Source: CAVOBC01 sp963693635 (GTDB lineage Bacteria > Pseudomonadota > Gammaproteobacteria > Pseudomonadales > Azotimanducaceae). From it: 6,697 nt of DNA. Shown piece after piece: positions 1 through 6,697 of the stretch (within the stretch, counting starts at the first letter, position 1; each line of letters starts with the position of its first letter). Location: assembly GCA_963693635.1 (NCBI GenBank), contig CAVOBC010000269.1, positions 1-6,697 of the forward strand. Direction: 5' to 3'. Below the pieces are notes generated by a model that did no database searches, was not told the origin of the DNA, and was given only the letters and a program-made list of their open reading frames with translations. Made by a program: the position numbers and the translations under genes.

Positions 1-27
1 GGGGAATACCGATTTGACTTCGTCATA

Positions 28-67
28 CTCCAATCCTCTCAAGATTTGGAGTCTCCGGGAATCCCGG
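28..67. repeat. Two adjacent short inverted repeats
   Basis: CTCCAA at 28-33 pairs with TTGGAG at 46-51 around a 12-nt loop. Immediately after it, CCGGGA at 55-60 and TCCCGG at 62-67 form a near-perfect palindrome around a single A. The two hairpins sit back to back in non-coding DNA. They could be part of an insertion-sequence end or a terminator-like structure for a gene lying left of the window. No T-run follows, so a classical intrinsic terminator is not supported. Confidence 0.5.
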
Positions 68-76
68 TGCGGTTCA
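48..76. mobile_element. Possible IS3-family terminal repeat remnant
   Basis: Read on the minus strand this stretch begins TGAACCGCACCGGG and ends in GGAGACTCC. From memory, this resembles the terminal inverted repeats and flanks of some IS3-family elements of proteobacteria (TGAACCGCCCCGGG-type ends followed by a GGAGACT block). No transposase coding sequence is visible, and no partner repeat was found in the window. If real, it is either the tip of an element lying to the left or a relic. The call rests on remembered similarity only. Confidence 0.25.
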
Positions 77-168
77 GGGAGACCGGGTCGTCATGCCACA
101 AACGTGGGTGATTGCCGGTCGTTTCATTGGATCATCAACCAGCGACCCGATTTATGAAACTGTCTGCC

Positions 169-196
169 TTGATATGCGCATAATCTATATTATGTT
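169..196 (+). promoter_or_regulatory. Candidate sigma-70 promoter ahead of the acylase pseudogene
   Basis: TTGATA at 169-174 matches five of six positions of the -35 consensus. It is followed after 16 bp by TATGTT at 191-196, which matches four of six positions of the -10 consensus. The surrounding 180-230 region is clearly AT-richer than the coding DNA. Transcription would start around 203-205, giving a leader of roughly 80 nt before the preferred GTG start at 286. This is pattern matching only. Confidence 0.35.
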
Positions 197-285
197 AAAT
201 ATGGTCTTGATTCAGTATGCCAAATACAGCATGTTGATTGGGCAATGTTGTTAAGACTGCTCAGGAACCCGTCGGGGACACGGTG

Positions 286-699
286 GTGAACCATTCTGCG
301 AAGCACCACCCGTGGCCCGTGACGAAGCGGGTGCTGCTGATTGTTGTGTGCGTCTTTCATGCGGCCGGTGCCCCAGGTGCCGCCGCGCCATCTGCACAGC
401 CAGCTACAACCCCTGCGCCAAAGTCTGCGACGATCCCTGCGAATACCTGTGCCAATACCTTTACCAATACCTCTCCGACGCCACCTGCGCGGATATCTGA
501 ATCAACTCTCGGAAACACGCTGCAATACGACCTAGCGGGTCTGTTTGCGCCCGCCGTGATCCGGGTCGACACATGGGGAATCGCGCATATTGAGGTCGTG
601 CGGGACGCCGACGCGTTTTTCGTGCAGGGCTTCAACGCAGCGCGCGCACGCCTCTGGCAGATGGACCTCTGGCGGCGGCGAGGACTCGGGCTACTTTCC
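286..699 (+). pseudogene. Acylase segment 1: signal peptide and start of alpha subunit (frame 1)
   Basis: This segment holds the secretion signal, a Thr/Pro/Asn-rich low-complexity linker containing a 12-bp tandem repeat, and the typical N-terminal acylase block. In that block IRVDTWGIAHIEV is followed by DAFFVQGFNAARARLWQMDLWRRRGLG. The family pattern fails after GLGLLS, where the frame runs on into unrelated residues to a stop at 772-774. Confidence 0.8.
441..476. repeat. 12-bp tandem repeat, three copies
   Basis: The word AATACCT recurs at 442-448, 454-460 and 466-472, exactly 12 bp apart, within a partly conserved 12-bp unit. In the acylase frame it encodes an N-T-x-x rhythm (NTCANTFTNTSP) in the linker just after the signal peptide. 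The unit length keeps the reading frame. Confidence 0.8.
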
Positions 700-700
700 G

Positions 701-1331
701 GTGCTTGGCCGCGCGTACGTCGACAAGGACACGGTTGCGCGTCTCCTCCTGTATCGCGGCGATCTGGGGGCTGAATGGGCTGCCTACCGGCCAGATACTG
801 AAGACGTGCTCAACCGCTTCGTCGCCGGCATCAATGCCTACATCTATCTTGCGACAGTGGGCCACGTGCCGATGCCTGCCGAATTTGAGTGGCTGGGGTA
901 TGCGCCGACGCACTGGTCCCCCGGGGATGTGGTAAGAATTCGAACCAACGGTTCGCCAAGAAACATAGCGGCCGAGATCGCTCGCACCTACACGGTTTGC
1001 CAGTACGGACTCGGTGTTGATGTTATGCGGCAGGTGCTGACGCCGGACTGGACGACCCGGGTGCGGGAAGGCCTCGACCCGTGCGAGGTGCCGCTTGAGG
1101 GCGCCCGCACCTATGCGCTCGGCCGCTCGGTCGTCGATTTTAGCCGCGCGCGCCAGTTCCAGGTGCCGGGCGCCCTCGCCGCTCCCTTTGCCGCCCCCTT
1201 GGCCGCTCCTCTCACAAGAAGTGCGATCGCCCTCGGGCCGGGACTGACAGCCCTGGTAGGCCAGGATCTCGCGGAGCGGGCAGGTAGCTGCAGCAGCAAC
1301 TGGGTGGTCGGCCCGGGCCTGACGGCAAGCG
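701..1331 (+). pseudogene. Acylase segment 2: alpha subunit remainder, spacer and nucleophile (frame 2)
   Basis: It picks up directly with VLGRAYVDKDTVARLLLYRGD and FVAGINAY, then WSPGDVVRIR and REGLDPCEVP, all in the order expected for this family. An Ala/Pro-rich stretch encoded by a 12-bp tandem repeat lies in the spacer region that the mature enzyme would excise. The segment ends with GSCSSNWVVGPGLTAS. By alignment with the S-N-x-W consensus of the family, the autocatalytic nucleophile would be the Ser codon at 1292-1294, preceded here by Cys rather than the usual Gly. Confidence 0.8.
1178..1213. repeat. 12-bp tandem repeat, three copies
   Basis: The units are GCCGCTCCCTTT, GCCGCCCCCTTG and GCCGCTCCTCTC, each 12 bp and directly adjacent. 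In frame 2 they encode AAPF-AAPL-AAPL within the expected spacer region of the acylase precursor. The sequence is unrelated to the arrays at 441 and 3941, but unit length and copy number are identical. Confidence 0.85.
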
Positions 1332-2195
1332 AACGGTCCGCATCGCGCGCTCACGATGCCGTCGATTCGCTATCTCAGCCACGTGAGGGGGCGGGGGATC
1401 AACGTTATCGGAGCGGGCGAGGCGGCGGCGCCCGGCCACAACGGACAGGTCGCATTCGGTCTCACCGTGTTTCCTGCCGACCAGGAAGACTTGATGGTCT
1501 ATGAGTTGCAGCGCGGCAAGTACCAATACCAGGGTGCGTGGACGGAATTCACTTCTGAGAAAGAAGTGATCCTGGTCGCCGATACACCGCCCGTACATCG
1601 CCTCCTGTACTTCTCGGTACACGGCCCGGCGCTGTATCAGGATGACCGCGCCGGGCGCGCGTTCGGTCTTCGCAGCGTTCTGTCAGAACCCGGTTCGGCA
1701 CCTTATCTTGCCGCCCTTGGCTACCTGGGTGCGACTAATGTGCGCGACTTCGCCAAATCGCTCGAACGATGGGACAGCCCGGGCGAGAATCACTTGTTCG
1801 CGGATGTGGCAGAAAACATTGGCCTGCGGCCCGCCGCCATGATTCCTGCGCGGACTGACCATGATGGTCTGATGCCCGTACCCGGCGACGGTCGTTTTGA
1901 GTGGCATGGCACCTACGAGCCGGGCTTGCTGCCGACAACGATCAACCCGGACAAGGGCTGGCTCGTTTCTGCGAATGCCCTCTCCTGGCCGGCGAACTTT
2001 CCGTTTGCCGAAAAGCCGGTCGATTTCGAGTGGGCCAGCCCGTGGCGCATCATGCGCATCGAGGAGGTTCTTGCGGGCACGAAACAACACCCCCTCGTCG
2101 ATTCGCTGGCGCTGCAGCAAGACGTCGTGTCCATCCCCGCCCGGCGCGTGCTTGGCCGCATGGACCTGGCGGACTTACCCCTGGTTGCCCACGCG
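1332..2195 (+). pseudogene. Acylase segment 3: start of beta subunit (frame 0)
   Basis: It resumes with NGPHRALTMPSIRYLSHV, then INVIGAGEAAAPGHNGQVAFGLTV and DQEDLMVYEL, all recognisable beta-subunit blocks. Further on, GLMPVPGDGRFEW, NPDKGWLVSANAL and SLALQQDVVSIPARR follow in family order. After ARR the similarity fades and the frame continues meaninglessly to a TAG at 2427-2429. An annotation pipeline could mistake 1356-2429 for a free-standing 357-residue gene, but its first residues are the interior of the acylase. Confidence 0.8.
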
Positions 2196-2199
2196 TTGT

Positions 2200-2322
2200 T
2201 TGTGGCAGCAGGGCGAGGCGGTTCCCCTGCTCTTCTCGCGGGCAGCGATCCTTGCCAATACCCAAACACGCATCGACCTCGTGCCTGCCGCGCAATCGAA
2301 CTCGACGCCCGGGGGTCAGTAA
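2200..2322 (+). pseudogene. Acylase segment 4: genuine C-terminus (frame 1)
   Basis: The last 40 codons before TAA at 2320-2322 read LWQQGEAVPLLFSRAAIL and then a TRIDLVPA ending. Family members typically end with a closely similar LW-x-x-G-x-x-(V/M)PLL(Y/F)SR...I-L-PA motif. This sits directly downstream of a segment that should be followed by a few hundred more beta-subunit residues, so the intervening part has been lost. Confidence 0.65.
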
Positions 2323-2385
2323 GGTTCGATCAAGCGGGTGGCCTGCGGGACGTGACGTGGATCACGGGCGGCGGCTGCTCTGGGT

Positions 2386-2425
2386 CATATGCTGCTTTGC
2401 GCCATATGCTGCTTTGGGCCATATG
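2386..2425. repeat. 17-bp period repeat with three CATATG hexamers
   Basis: CATATG occurs at 2386-2391, 2403-2408 and 2420-2425, exactly 17 bp apart. The unit CATATGCTGCTTTGCGC is followed by CATATGCTGCTTTGGGC and then a partial third copy. It lies after the acylase stop and 44 bp before the selU start codon, so it is non-coding. Its copies are nearly identical, which suggests recent duplication. Confidence 0.9.
2397..2425 (+). promoter_or_regulatory. Candidate promoter of selU embedded in the 17-bp repeat
   Basis: TTGCGC at 2397-2402 and the hexamer CATATG at 2420-2425 are separated by 17 bp, the optimal sigma-70 spacing, because the repeat period itself is 17. An overlapping TATGGT at 2422-2427 would be a better -10 word, but with a 19-bp spacer. 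The -35 match is only three of six. It is the best-placed candidate before selU, but weak. Confidence 0.25.
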
Positions 2426-2468
2426 GTAGTGTCCGCGTTTCAGACCGGTTGATCGAAGGGACGATCTG

Positions 2469-3569
2469 ATGGACGTCGAGGCAAGTGAATTCACCCGGCT
2501 TCTTTGCGCCGGGACGCCGTTGATTGACGTGCGCGCGCCTGTTGAGTTCAACAAGGGGACGTTGCCGCATGCCGTCAATTTGCCGATTCTGAACGACGAC
2601 GAGCGACGTCGGGTTGGTATTTGTTACAAGGAGCACGGTCCCGAAACCGCCACGCGTCTGGGCCATCGGATCGTTTCCGGAAAGACCCGTACCGAGCGGA
2701 TTGCGCAGTGGACCACGTTCCGCAACCGGTTCGCTGATGTCTGTCTCTACTGCGCCCGCGGCGGGCAACGCTCAACGATTGCAGCCGACTGGATGCGCGA
2801 GCAGGGTGCGCCGGTACGCCGCATTGTGGGCGGGTTCAAGGCCCTCCGGCGACATCTGCTGGACGCGACCGAGCGTTTGGCAAGCGGACCGTTGCTGATC
2901 GTGGGCGGGCAAACCGGATGCGGCAAGACCGCCCTCCTCGGCCAGATTGAGCACGGGCTCGACCTCGAGGGGCACGCGAATCATCGGGGCTCGGCGTTCG
3001 GCCGGCGGTTGACGCCGCAGCCGAGCCAGGTGATGTTCGAAAATACGCTCGCAATCGCGTACCTGCGGCTCGAGTTGGCAGGCCTTCAAGGTCGATGTCC
3101 GGTATTCGAGGATGAGAGTCACACGATTGGTGCGATTGCGCTGCCACCTCACCTTTTCAGCGCGATGAAGCGCGCGAGGCTGGTACTGATCGAAGCCGAC
3201 GCGGACGAGCGCGCCTGGCACATCTACGATGAGTACGTGGTGCAGCAACGGGCGGAGTTCGTAGCGGCGCACGGCGACGGCGGCGTGGATGCGTTTGCTG
3301 ATTACCTGCTGAACAGTCTTGATGCGATATCAAAACGTCTTGGCGGTGAGCGTCACGCACGAATCCGCAGTTTGATGACGGCTGCGATCGCCAATCATGA
3401 GCGGACCCCGGAGCGGCACCTCGCGTGGATCAGCGCGCTGCTCGCCGACTATTATGACGGCATGTACGACTATCAGATTGAGCGCAAGAGCGAGCGGATA
3501 GCCTTTCGCGGCAGCTTCGATGACGTGCTGGCGTGGGTGCGCACTTACAGACCGAGTGCGATGGACTGA
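2469..3569 (+). CDS. selU: tRNA 2-selenouridine synthase (MnmH/SelU)
   Basis: A 366-residue enzyme that replaces sulfur with selenium in the wobble 2-thiouridine of Lys, Glu and Gln tRNAs. It uses selenophosphate and proceeds through a geranylated intermediate. Residues 1-130 are a rhodanese domain: LIDVRAPVEF at 18-27 and the active-site loop YCARGGQRS with Cys95. A P-loop, GQTGCGKT at 147-154, opens the ATPase-like C-terminal half, followed by the characteristic HRGSAFGR (172-179) and FEDESHTIG (213-221). Length and domain order are normal, so the gene looks intact. The ATG has AAGGGA at 2456-2461, seven bases upstream. The 3' end overlaps the convergent EAL remnant by 25 bp. Function also needs selenophosphate synthase (SelD), which is not in the window. 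Confidence 0.95.
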   Translation: MDVEASEFTRLLCAGTPLIDVRAPVEFNKGTLPHAVNLPILNDDERRRVGICYKEHGPETATRLGHRIVSGKTRTERIAQWTTFRNRFADVCLYCARGGQRSTIAADWMREQGAPVRRIVGGFKALRRHLLDATERLASGPLLIVGGQTGCGKTALLGQIEHGLDLEGHANHRGSAFGRRLTPQPSQVMFENTLAIAYLRLELAGLQGRCPVFEDESHTIGAIALPPHLFSAMKRARLVLIEADADERAWHIYDEYVVQQRAEFVAAHGDGGVDAFADYLLNSLDAISKRLGGERHARIRSLMTAAIANHERTPERHLAWISALLADYYDGMYDYQIERKSERIAFRGSFDDVLAWVRTYRPSAMD

Positions 3570-3976
3570 AACTGCGCGCGAAATGGCTGCTCGGGCACCG
3601 CGAACTTGGCCCAGACTTCCTCGATCGACAGCGGTTTGCTGAACAGATATCCCTGCAGGATGTCGCAACTGGATGACTCGAAGAAGCGGATCTGTTCCTC
3701 GGTCTCTATACCCTCTGCGACGTTTCGCAGCCCCAGGCTCGATGACATCATCAGGATGGCGTTGATAATCGACTCGGTTGACGGGTCGAGACCGATATCC
3801 ATGACAAAGCTGCGGTCGATCTTCACCGTATCGATCGGTAGCTGGTTGAGGTAACTGAGCGACGAGTACCCGGTGCCGAAATCGTCAATCGAGATGCCGA
3901 CACCCAGTGCGTGGATGCGCTGCAGGGACCGCTCGGCGTGCCCTTCAACCGCCCTTTCAACCGCTCCTTCAACGTC
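3545..3976 (-). pseudogene. C-terminal part of an EAL-domain (c-di-GMP phosphodiesterase) protein, 5'-truncated
   Basis: Read from 3976 down to the TAA at 3545-3547, about 143 residues form the back half of an EAL domain. LQRIHALGVGISIDDFGTGY is followed by SSLSYLNQLPIDTVKIDRSFV, VAEGIETEEQ and LQGYLFSKP. The intact family hydrolyses cyclic di-GMP in the cytoplasm. The N-terminal half, including the EAL signature Glu and the ES-x-x metal ligand region, is absent. The upstream frame stays open to a GTG at 4136-4138, but the residues there are not EAL-like. The homology begins at or next to a 12-bp tandem array at 3941-3976. The product, if made, should be inactive. The 3' end overlaps selU by 25 bp. 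It may be the tail of a larger GGDEF-EAL sensor protein. Confidence 0.85.
3941..3976. repeat. 12-bp tandem repeat, three copies, at the EAL truncation edge
   Basis: The plus-strand units are CCCTTCAACCGC, CCTTTCAACCGC and TCCTTCAACGTC. On the minus strand they read DVEG-AVER-AVEG. The array marks the boundary between recognisable EAL sequence (below 3940) and unrelated DNA (above 3976). Confidence 0.85.
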
Positions 3977-3989
3977 AAATGCCCAGCCA

Positions 3990-4406
3990 ATGGCGTGCCG
4001 ACCGCTTCTTGCCGCTGCCCGCTGCGCCCTCGACGACGCGACCTGCGAATTGATGGTTGGCAAAGACCGGCTCCCGGTCGGGGTACGCGTGCGCATCAAC
4101 AATGCGGATGCCCGGCAGCGCGCGATATTGACCCGCACGTTTCACCTGCTTGCGGACGGTGTTCTGAAGGAGTCTGCATTGCACTCGGTCGGTACCTTGG
4201 GTGCATTTGCCCTGGCCGTTAGATCCATGCGGGCGCAAACCACGCTGTCAGTGCTGAACAGCAGTCGCTACAGGGCTGCGATGGCACGCGAGGAGGCCGA
4301 GGAGCGTCGCGTGCGGCGGGAACAGGCGCGGCAGCAACGTGTCGCCCGGCAGGCTGCTGCCGACGCGCGCAGGCAGCGGGAGATGAATGAGGCGATTGGT
4401 TTATAG
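3990..4406 (+). CDS. Hypothetical protein with charged coiled-coil C-terminus, probably 5'-truncated
   Basis: I do not recognise this protein. From ATG 3990 it would be 138 residues, from ATG 4053 it would be 117; neither start has a convincing ribosome binding site. Codon use is GC-rich at third positions, as in the intact genes, which favours the plus strand over the antisense EAL extension. The N-terminal two thirds read as mixed helix and strand, with RLPVGVRVRINNADARQRAI and a small hydrophobic stretch near GTLGAFALAV. The last 45 residues are rich in Glu, Arg, Gln and Ala (AREEAEERRVRREQARQQRV) and look like a long charged helix or coiled coil. It stops with TAG at 4404-4406. The frame is open upstream to at least 3873, but that part is antisense to real EAL sequence. 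It may be the 3' fragment of a longer gene cut at the same junction as the EAL gene. Confidence 0.5.
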   Translation: MACRPLLAAARCALDDATCELMVGKDRLPVGVRVRINNADARQRAILTRTFHLLADGVLKESALHSVGTLGAFALAVRSMRAQTTLSVLNSSRYRAAMAREEAEERRVRREQARQQRVARQAAADARRQREMNEAIGL

Positions 4407-4534
4407 CGCGCGCCGCCGGCTTTTTGACGGAGAGCCAAGTCGACGGACAGCCAACCCGGCATCAGATCGGCTTGGGATGCACAAGCACCTGGCCGTGCCG
4501 ACCCGGTTCGCCAATAGCGGGCGTGAACGCGCGG

Positions 4535-5701
4535 TCAGTAGCTCTTTTCCTGGCCCAGCACCTTCTCGGCGATGAATGACATGATGAGTTCCTGGCTGAC
4601 CGGTGCGATGACGGGAATCATCACCTCGCGCAGGTACCGCTCAACATGGAATTCCTTTGCGTAGCCCATGCCGCCATGGGTTAGCACGGCGCGCTGGCAA
4701 GCACGGTGGGCGGCTTCGGCCGCAAGAAACTTTGCCGAGTTGGCCTCAGCGCCACAGGATTGGCCGGCGTCGTACAGGCTCGCCGCCTTGAATACCATCA
4801 ACATTGCCGCTTCCAGCTCCATCCAGTTGACGGCGAGGGGATGCTGGATGCCCTGATTCTTGCCGATACTGCGATCGAAGACGATGCGTTCGCGGGCATA
4901 GTTCGATGCTTTTTCGAGCGCCACCTGCCCGATACCTACCGCTTCAGAGGCGATGAGGATCCGTTCGGGATTCAGCCCGTGCAGCAGGCACTGCCAGCCC
5001 TGCCCTTCAGCACCGATGCGATCGCCGCCCGGGACCTTCAGTTCGTCGATAAAAAGGGCGTTGGAATCGACCGCTTTGCGTCCCATCTTCTCGATCTCGC
5101 GCACCTCGATCTGATCCCGGTCAAGGTCGGTGAAAAAGAGGGTCAGACCATCGGTCGGCTTGGCGCAGTCTTCGAGAGCCGTCGTCCGGGCAATCAGGAG
5201 GATCTTGTTCGCCGTCTGGGCGGTGGTCGTCCACATTTTGCGGCCGGTGATTACGTAGTCATCGCCGTCACGAACGGCCTTGGTCGACAATCGTGTGGTG
5301 TTGAGGCCAGCATCGGGTTCAGTGACGCCGAAGCATGCCCGGTCCTGCCCCTTGATCAAGGGTGGTAGGAAACGCGCTTTCTGCTCGTCGTTACCGAAGA
5401 CGACGATTGGATTTGGCCCAAAGAGGTTCAGATGGATCGCGGATGCGCCTGACAGGCACGCCCCCGACCGCGCAATGGTATGGGCGAGAAGCACGGCCTC
5501 GGTGATGCCGAGACCTGACCCGCCATAAGCTTCGGGCATTGCGATCCCCAGCCAACCGCCTTCGGTAATTGCGGCGACAAACTCCTCCGGAAAATTCCCG
5601 CTGCGGTCAACTTCGAGCCAGTAGTCATCGCCGAACTGATCGCAAACGCGCTGGACCGCCGCGCGAATCGACTCCTGATCCTGAGAAAGCTGGAAATCCA
5701 T
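4535..5701 (-). CDS. Acyl-CoA dehydrogenase family protein
   Basis: A 388-residue flavoenzyme expected to oxidise an acyl-CoA to the trans-2-enoyl-CoA, passing electrons to electron-transfer flavoprotein. The ATG at 5699-5701 opens MDFQLSQDQ, the usual start of the family; the frame is open to 5818, but those residues are not family-like. The N-terminal helical domain covers about 1-115. The beta domain carries CFGVTEPDAGLNTTR (123-137) and ITGRKMWTTT (151-160) at the flavin. The C-terminal helical domain contains YARERIVFDRSIGKNQGIQ (268-286) and HGGMGY (342-347). The Tyr-Glu-Gly-Thr region that usually provides the catalytic Glu is replaced by IAPVSQELI (365-373). Glu246 in GLNPERI aligns with the alternative base of isovaleryl-CoA and long-chain enzymes. 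Substrate length is not predictable. It diverges from the TetR gene. Confidence 0.92.
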   Translation of the reverse strand: MDFQLSQDQESIRAAVQRVCDQFGDDYWLEVDRSGNFPEEFVAAITEGGWLGIAMPEAYGGSGLGITEAVLLAHTIARSGACLSGASAIHLNLFGPNPIVVFGNDEQKARFLPPLIKGQDRACFGVTEPDAGLNTTRLSTKAVRDGDDYVITGRKMWTTTAQTANKILLIARTTALEDCAKPTDGLTLFFTDLDRDQIEVREIEKMGRKAVDSNALFIDELKVPGGDRIGAEGQGWQCLLHGLNPERILIASEAVGIGQVALEKASNYARERIVFDRSIGKNQGIQHPLAVNWMELEAAMLMVFKAASLYDAGQSCGAEANSAKFLAAEAAHRACQRAVLTHGGMGYAKEFHVERYLREVMIPVIAPVSQELIMSFIAEKVLGQEKSY

Positions 5702-5979
5702 GGCTGAAGTCACCCGGTGCTGGCTACGAGAAAGGTGAAGAGGATACCGCAACCCGCTGGTCTTTTCCCACGGGCTGCGGGGTGGTACCGCGACGATTCG
5801 CAGGACGCAGTTGCTCAAAAATCAGTCACTTCTGCTATTTTTTTCCATGATGATTCCACGACTTTCTGATACTGGCTTGTTATGGTCCGCCAACGCTCTG
5901 GATTTGCCCTGCGGCGCGGCACAGGACGCCCAATGACGGATGTGGCCCCGCAACATCGGCATGCACGGATCGATACCTG
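5702..5979. promoter_or_regulatory. Divergent intergenic region between acyl-CoA dehydrogenase and TetR genes
   Basis: This 278-bp region contains no credible gene and must carry the promoters of both flanking genes. The AT-rich part is 5811-5885. For the plus direction, TTGCTC (5811-5816) and an extended -10 TGCTATTTT (5833-5841) are separated by 19 bp; a second possible -10 is TGTTATGGT, 5879-5887. No clear long inverted repeat that would mark a TetR operator was found by eye, and no minus-strand promoter stands out. The acyl-CoA dehydrogenase start has only a poor Shine-Dalgarno match. Confidence 0.35.
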
Positions 5980-6660
5980 ATGGACAAGCCAAAACGCTCA
6001 GATTCCCGCAAGGCAAGGACCCGCCGTGCGCTGGTTGATGCTGCCCGCAATCTCGTCCTTGAACGGGGCAGCAACCAGGTCCTGATCGCCGAGATCACGT
6101 CTGCCGGCGCGGTCGGACTCGGCACGTTTTACAGCTATTTCGACACCAAAGAGGCGATCTTTGTGGCGGTTGTTGACGAGATGACCTGCGTCTTTCGAGA
6201 CGCGCTTGACGAACGTCGTCAGCGCTTGAAAGATCCCGCGATGGTCGTCGCAGAGACCGTGCGGTTTTCACTCATCCAGGCGATCGAGAATCCAGACTTC
6301 TACAGATTCGTTGCCTGCGCAGGTTTGACTGATCGGGTCCTGACTGAAGCCTCCGACCAATGCCTTGCAGATCTTGAGCGCGGGCGAGACGCGGGGCGCT
6401 TCAAGCTCGACCGACCGGAGTACACGTGCTCGTTGCTGCTCAGCATGGTCAGGCACGTACCAGCGGGACTGTTGGATGGCAGCCTCGACAGTGCAGCGAT
6501 TGAGGAGACGATTCGACTGATCCTCAGGATGCTCGGACTTCCCGACGTCGCGGCGCTTGCACACGCGCGCCAGCCGCAGCGACCGGTGGCCGCGGCGCGG
6601 CATGCGCTCTTGCCGCAAGTGTCCGCGCCTGCCGGGGGTGGAGGCAACAAGGTGGGGTGA
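5980..6660 (+). CDS. TetR/AcrR family transcriptional regulator
   Basis: A 226-residue DNA-binding regulator, normal in length for the family. Residues 12-61 form the N-terminal helix-turn-helix: RTRRALVDAARNLVLERG, then IAEITSAGAVGLGTFYSYF and DTKEAIF, the standard TetR pattern. The middle and C-terminal helices (about 65-185) should form the ligand pocket and dimer interface and have no recognisable ligand signature. The last 40 residues are Ala, Pro and Gly rich and probably disordered. ATG 5980 is preceded only by a weak CGGA. It is transcribed away from the acyl-CoA dehydrogenase gene, so autorepression and control of that gene by an acyl-CoA or related ligand is the likely role, by analogy with other divergent TetR/dehydrogenase pairs. 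Confidence 0.92.
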   Translation: MDKPKRSDSRKARTRRALVDAARNLVLERGSNQVLIAEITSAGAVGLGTFYSYFDTKEAIFVAVVDEMTCVFRDALDERRQRLKDPAMVVAETVRFSLIQAIENPDFYRFVACAGLTDRVLTEASDQCLADLERGRDAGRFKLDRPEYTCSLLLSMVRHVPAGLLDGSLDSAAIEETIRLILRMLGLPDVAALAHARQPQRPVAAARHALLPQVSAPAGGGGNKVG

Positions 6661-6697
6661 TCCGCAGGCCGACCGATCCACACATTTTTCCAAACTG

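Larger units (their letters stand above)
286..2322 (+). pseudogene. Penicillin acylase / AHL acylase family protein, multiply frameshifted pseudogene
   Basis: These are remains of an Ntn-hydrolase of the penicillin amidase family, periplasmic enzymes that cleave amide-linked acyl groups such as penicillins or acyl-homoserine lactones. The preferred start is GTG at 286, with GGGGA seven bases upstream; TTG at 238 and GTG at 283 are in-frame alternatives. Residues 1-15 are basic, then VLLIVVCVFHAAGA forms a signal-peptide core followed by Ala-rich cleavage sites. The family pattern then runs in frame 1 to about 700, in frame 2 to 1331 (with the SSNWVV nucleophile region), in frame 0 to about 2195, and in frame 1 again for the C-terminus LWQQGEAVPLLFSR...IDLVPA, stopping with TAA at 2320-2322. 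About 680 codons remain against roughly 800 in family members, because an internal block is missing. The gene cannot make a working enzyme as it stands. The exact substrate of the ancestor cannot be told. Confidence 0.85.

Overview
The window looks like GC-rich proteobacterial DNA, most likely from a betaproteobacterium of the Burkholderiales type. That is an inference from codon use, from the character of the SelU, acyl-CoA dehydrogenase and EAL proteins, and from the style of the acylase. Three genes appear intact: selU/mnmH, an acyl-CoA dehydrogenase, and a TetR-family regulator. Between and before them lie the wrecks of at least two other genes, so this is a stretch of local gene decay rather than one coherent operon.

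Layout. Positions 1-285 are non-coding and AT-richer than the rest. They hold two short hairpins, a stretch that resembles the terminal repeat of an IS3-family element (weak), and a plausible promoter. Positions 286-2322 are a penicillin acylase / acyl-homoserine-lactone acylase family pseudogene. It still has a signal peptide, the autoproteolytic Ser region and the family's genuine C-terminus, but these are spread over all three plus-strand frames by two small indels and one larger internal deletion. A 17-bp-period repeat carrying three CATATG hexamers lies at 2386-2425, just ahead of selU (2469-3569, plus), which encodes tRNA 2-selenouridine synthase. The 3' end of selU overlaps, in convergent orientation, the end of a minus-strand EAL-domain remnant (about 3545-3976) that has lost its N-terminal half. 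Head-to-head with it is a plus-strand ORF (about 3990-4406) of unknown function with a charged coiled-coil tail, apparently also lacking its natural 5' end. An intact acyl-CoA dehydrogenase gene (4535-5701, minus) and a TetR-family gene (5980-6660, plus) are divergent, separated by 278 bp, and form a regulator/target pair of the kind common in fatty-acid or short-acyl catabolism.

The most unusual feature is three short tandem arrays with exactly the same design, a 12-bp unit in three copies, but unrelated sequences: 441-476, 1178-1213 and 3941-3976. A fourth array with a 17-bp period lies at 2386-2425. All four are inside or at the edge of the broken genes, and I saw none inside the three intact genes. 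No defence system, CRISPR array, RNA gene or complete mobile element was recognised.
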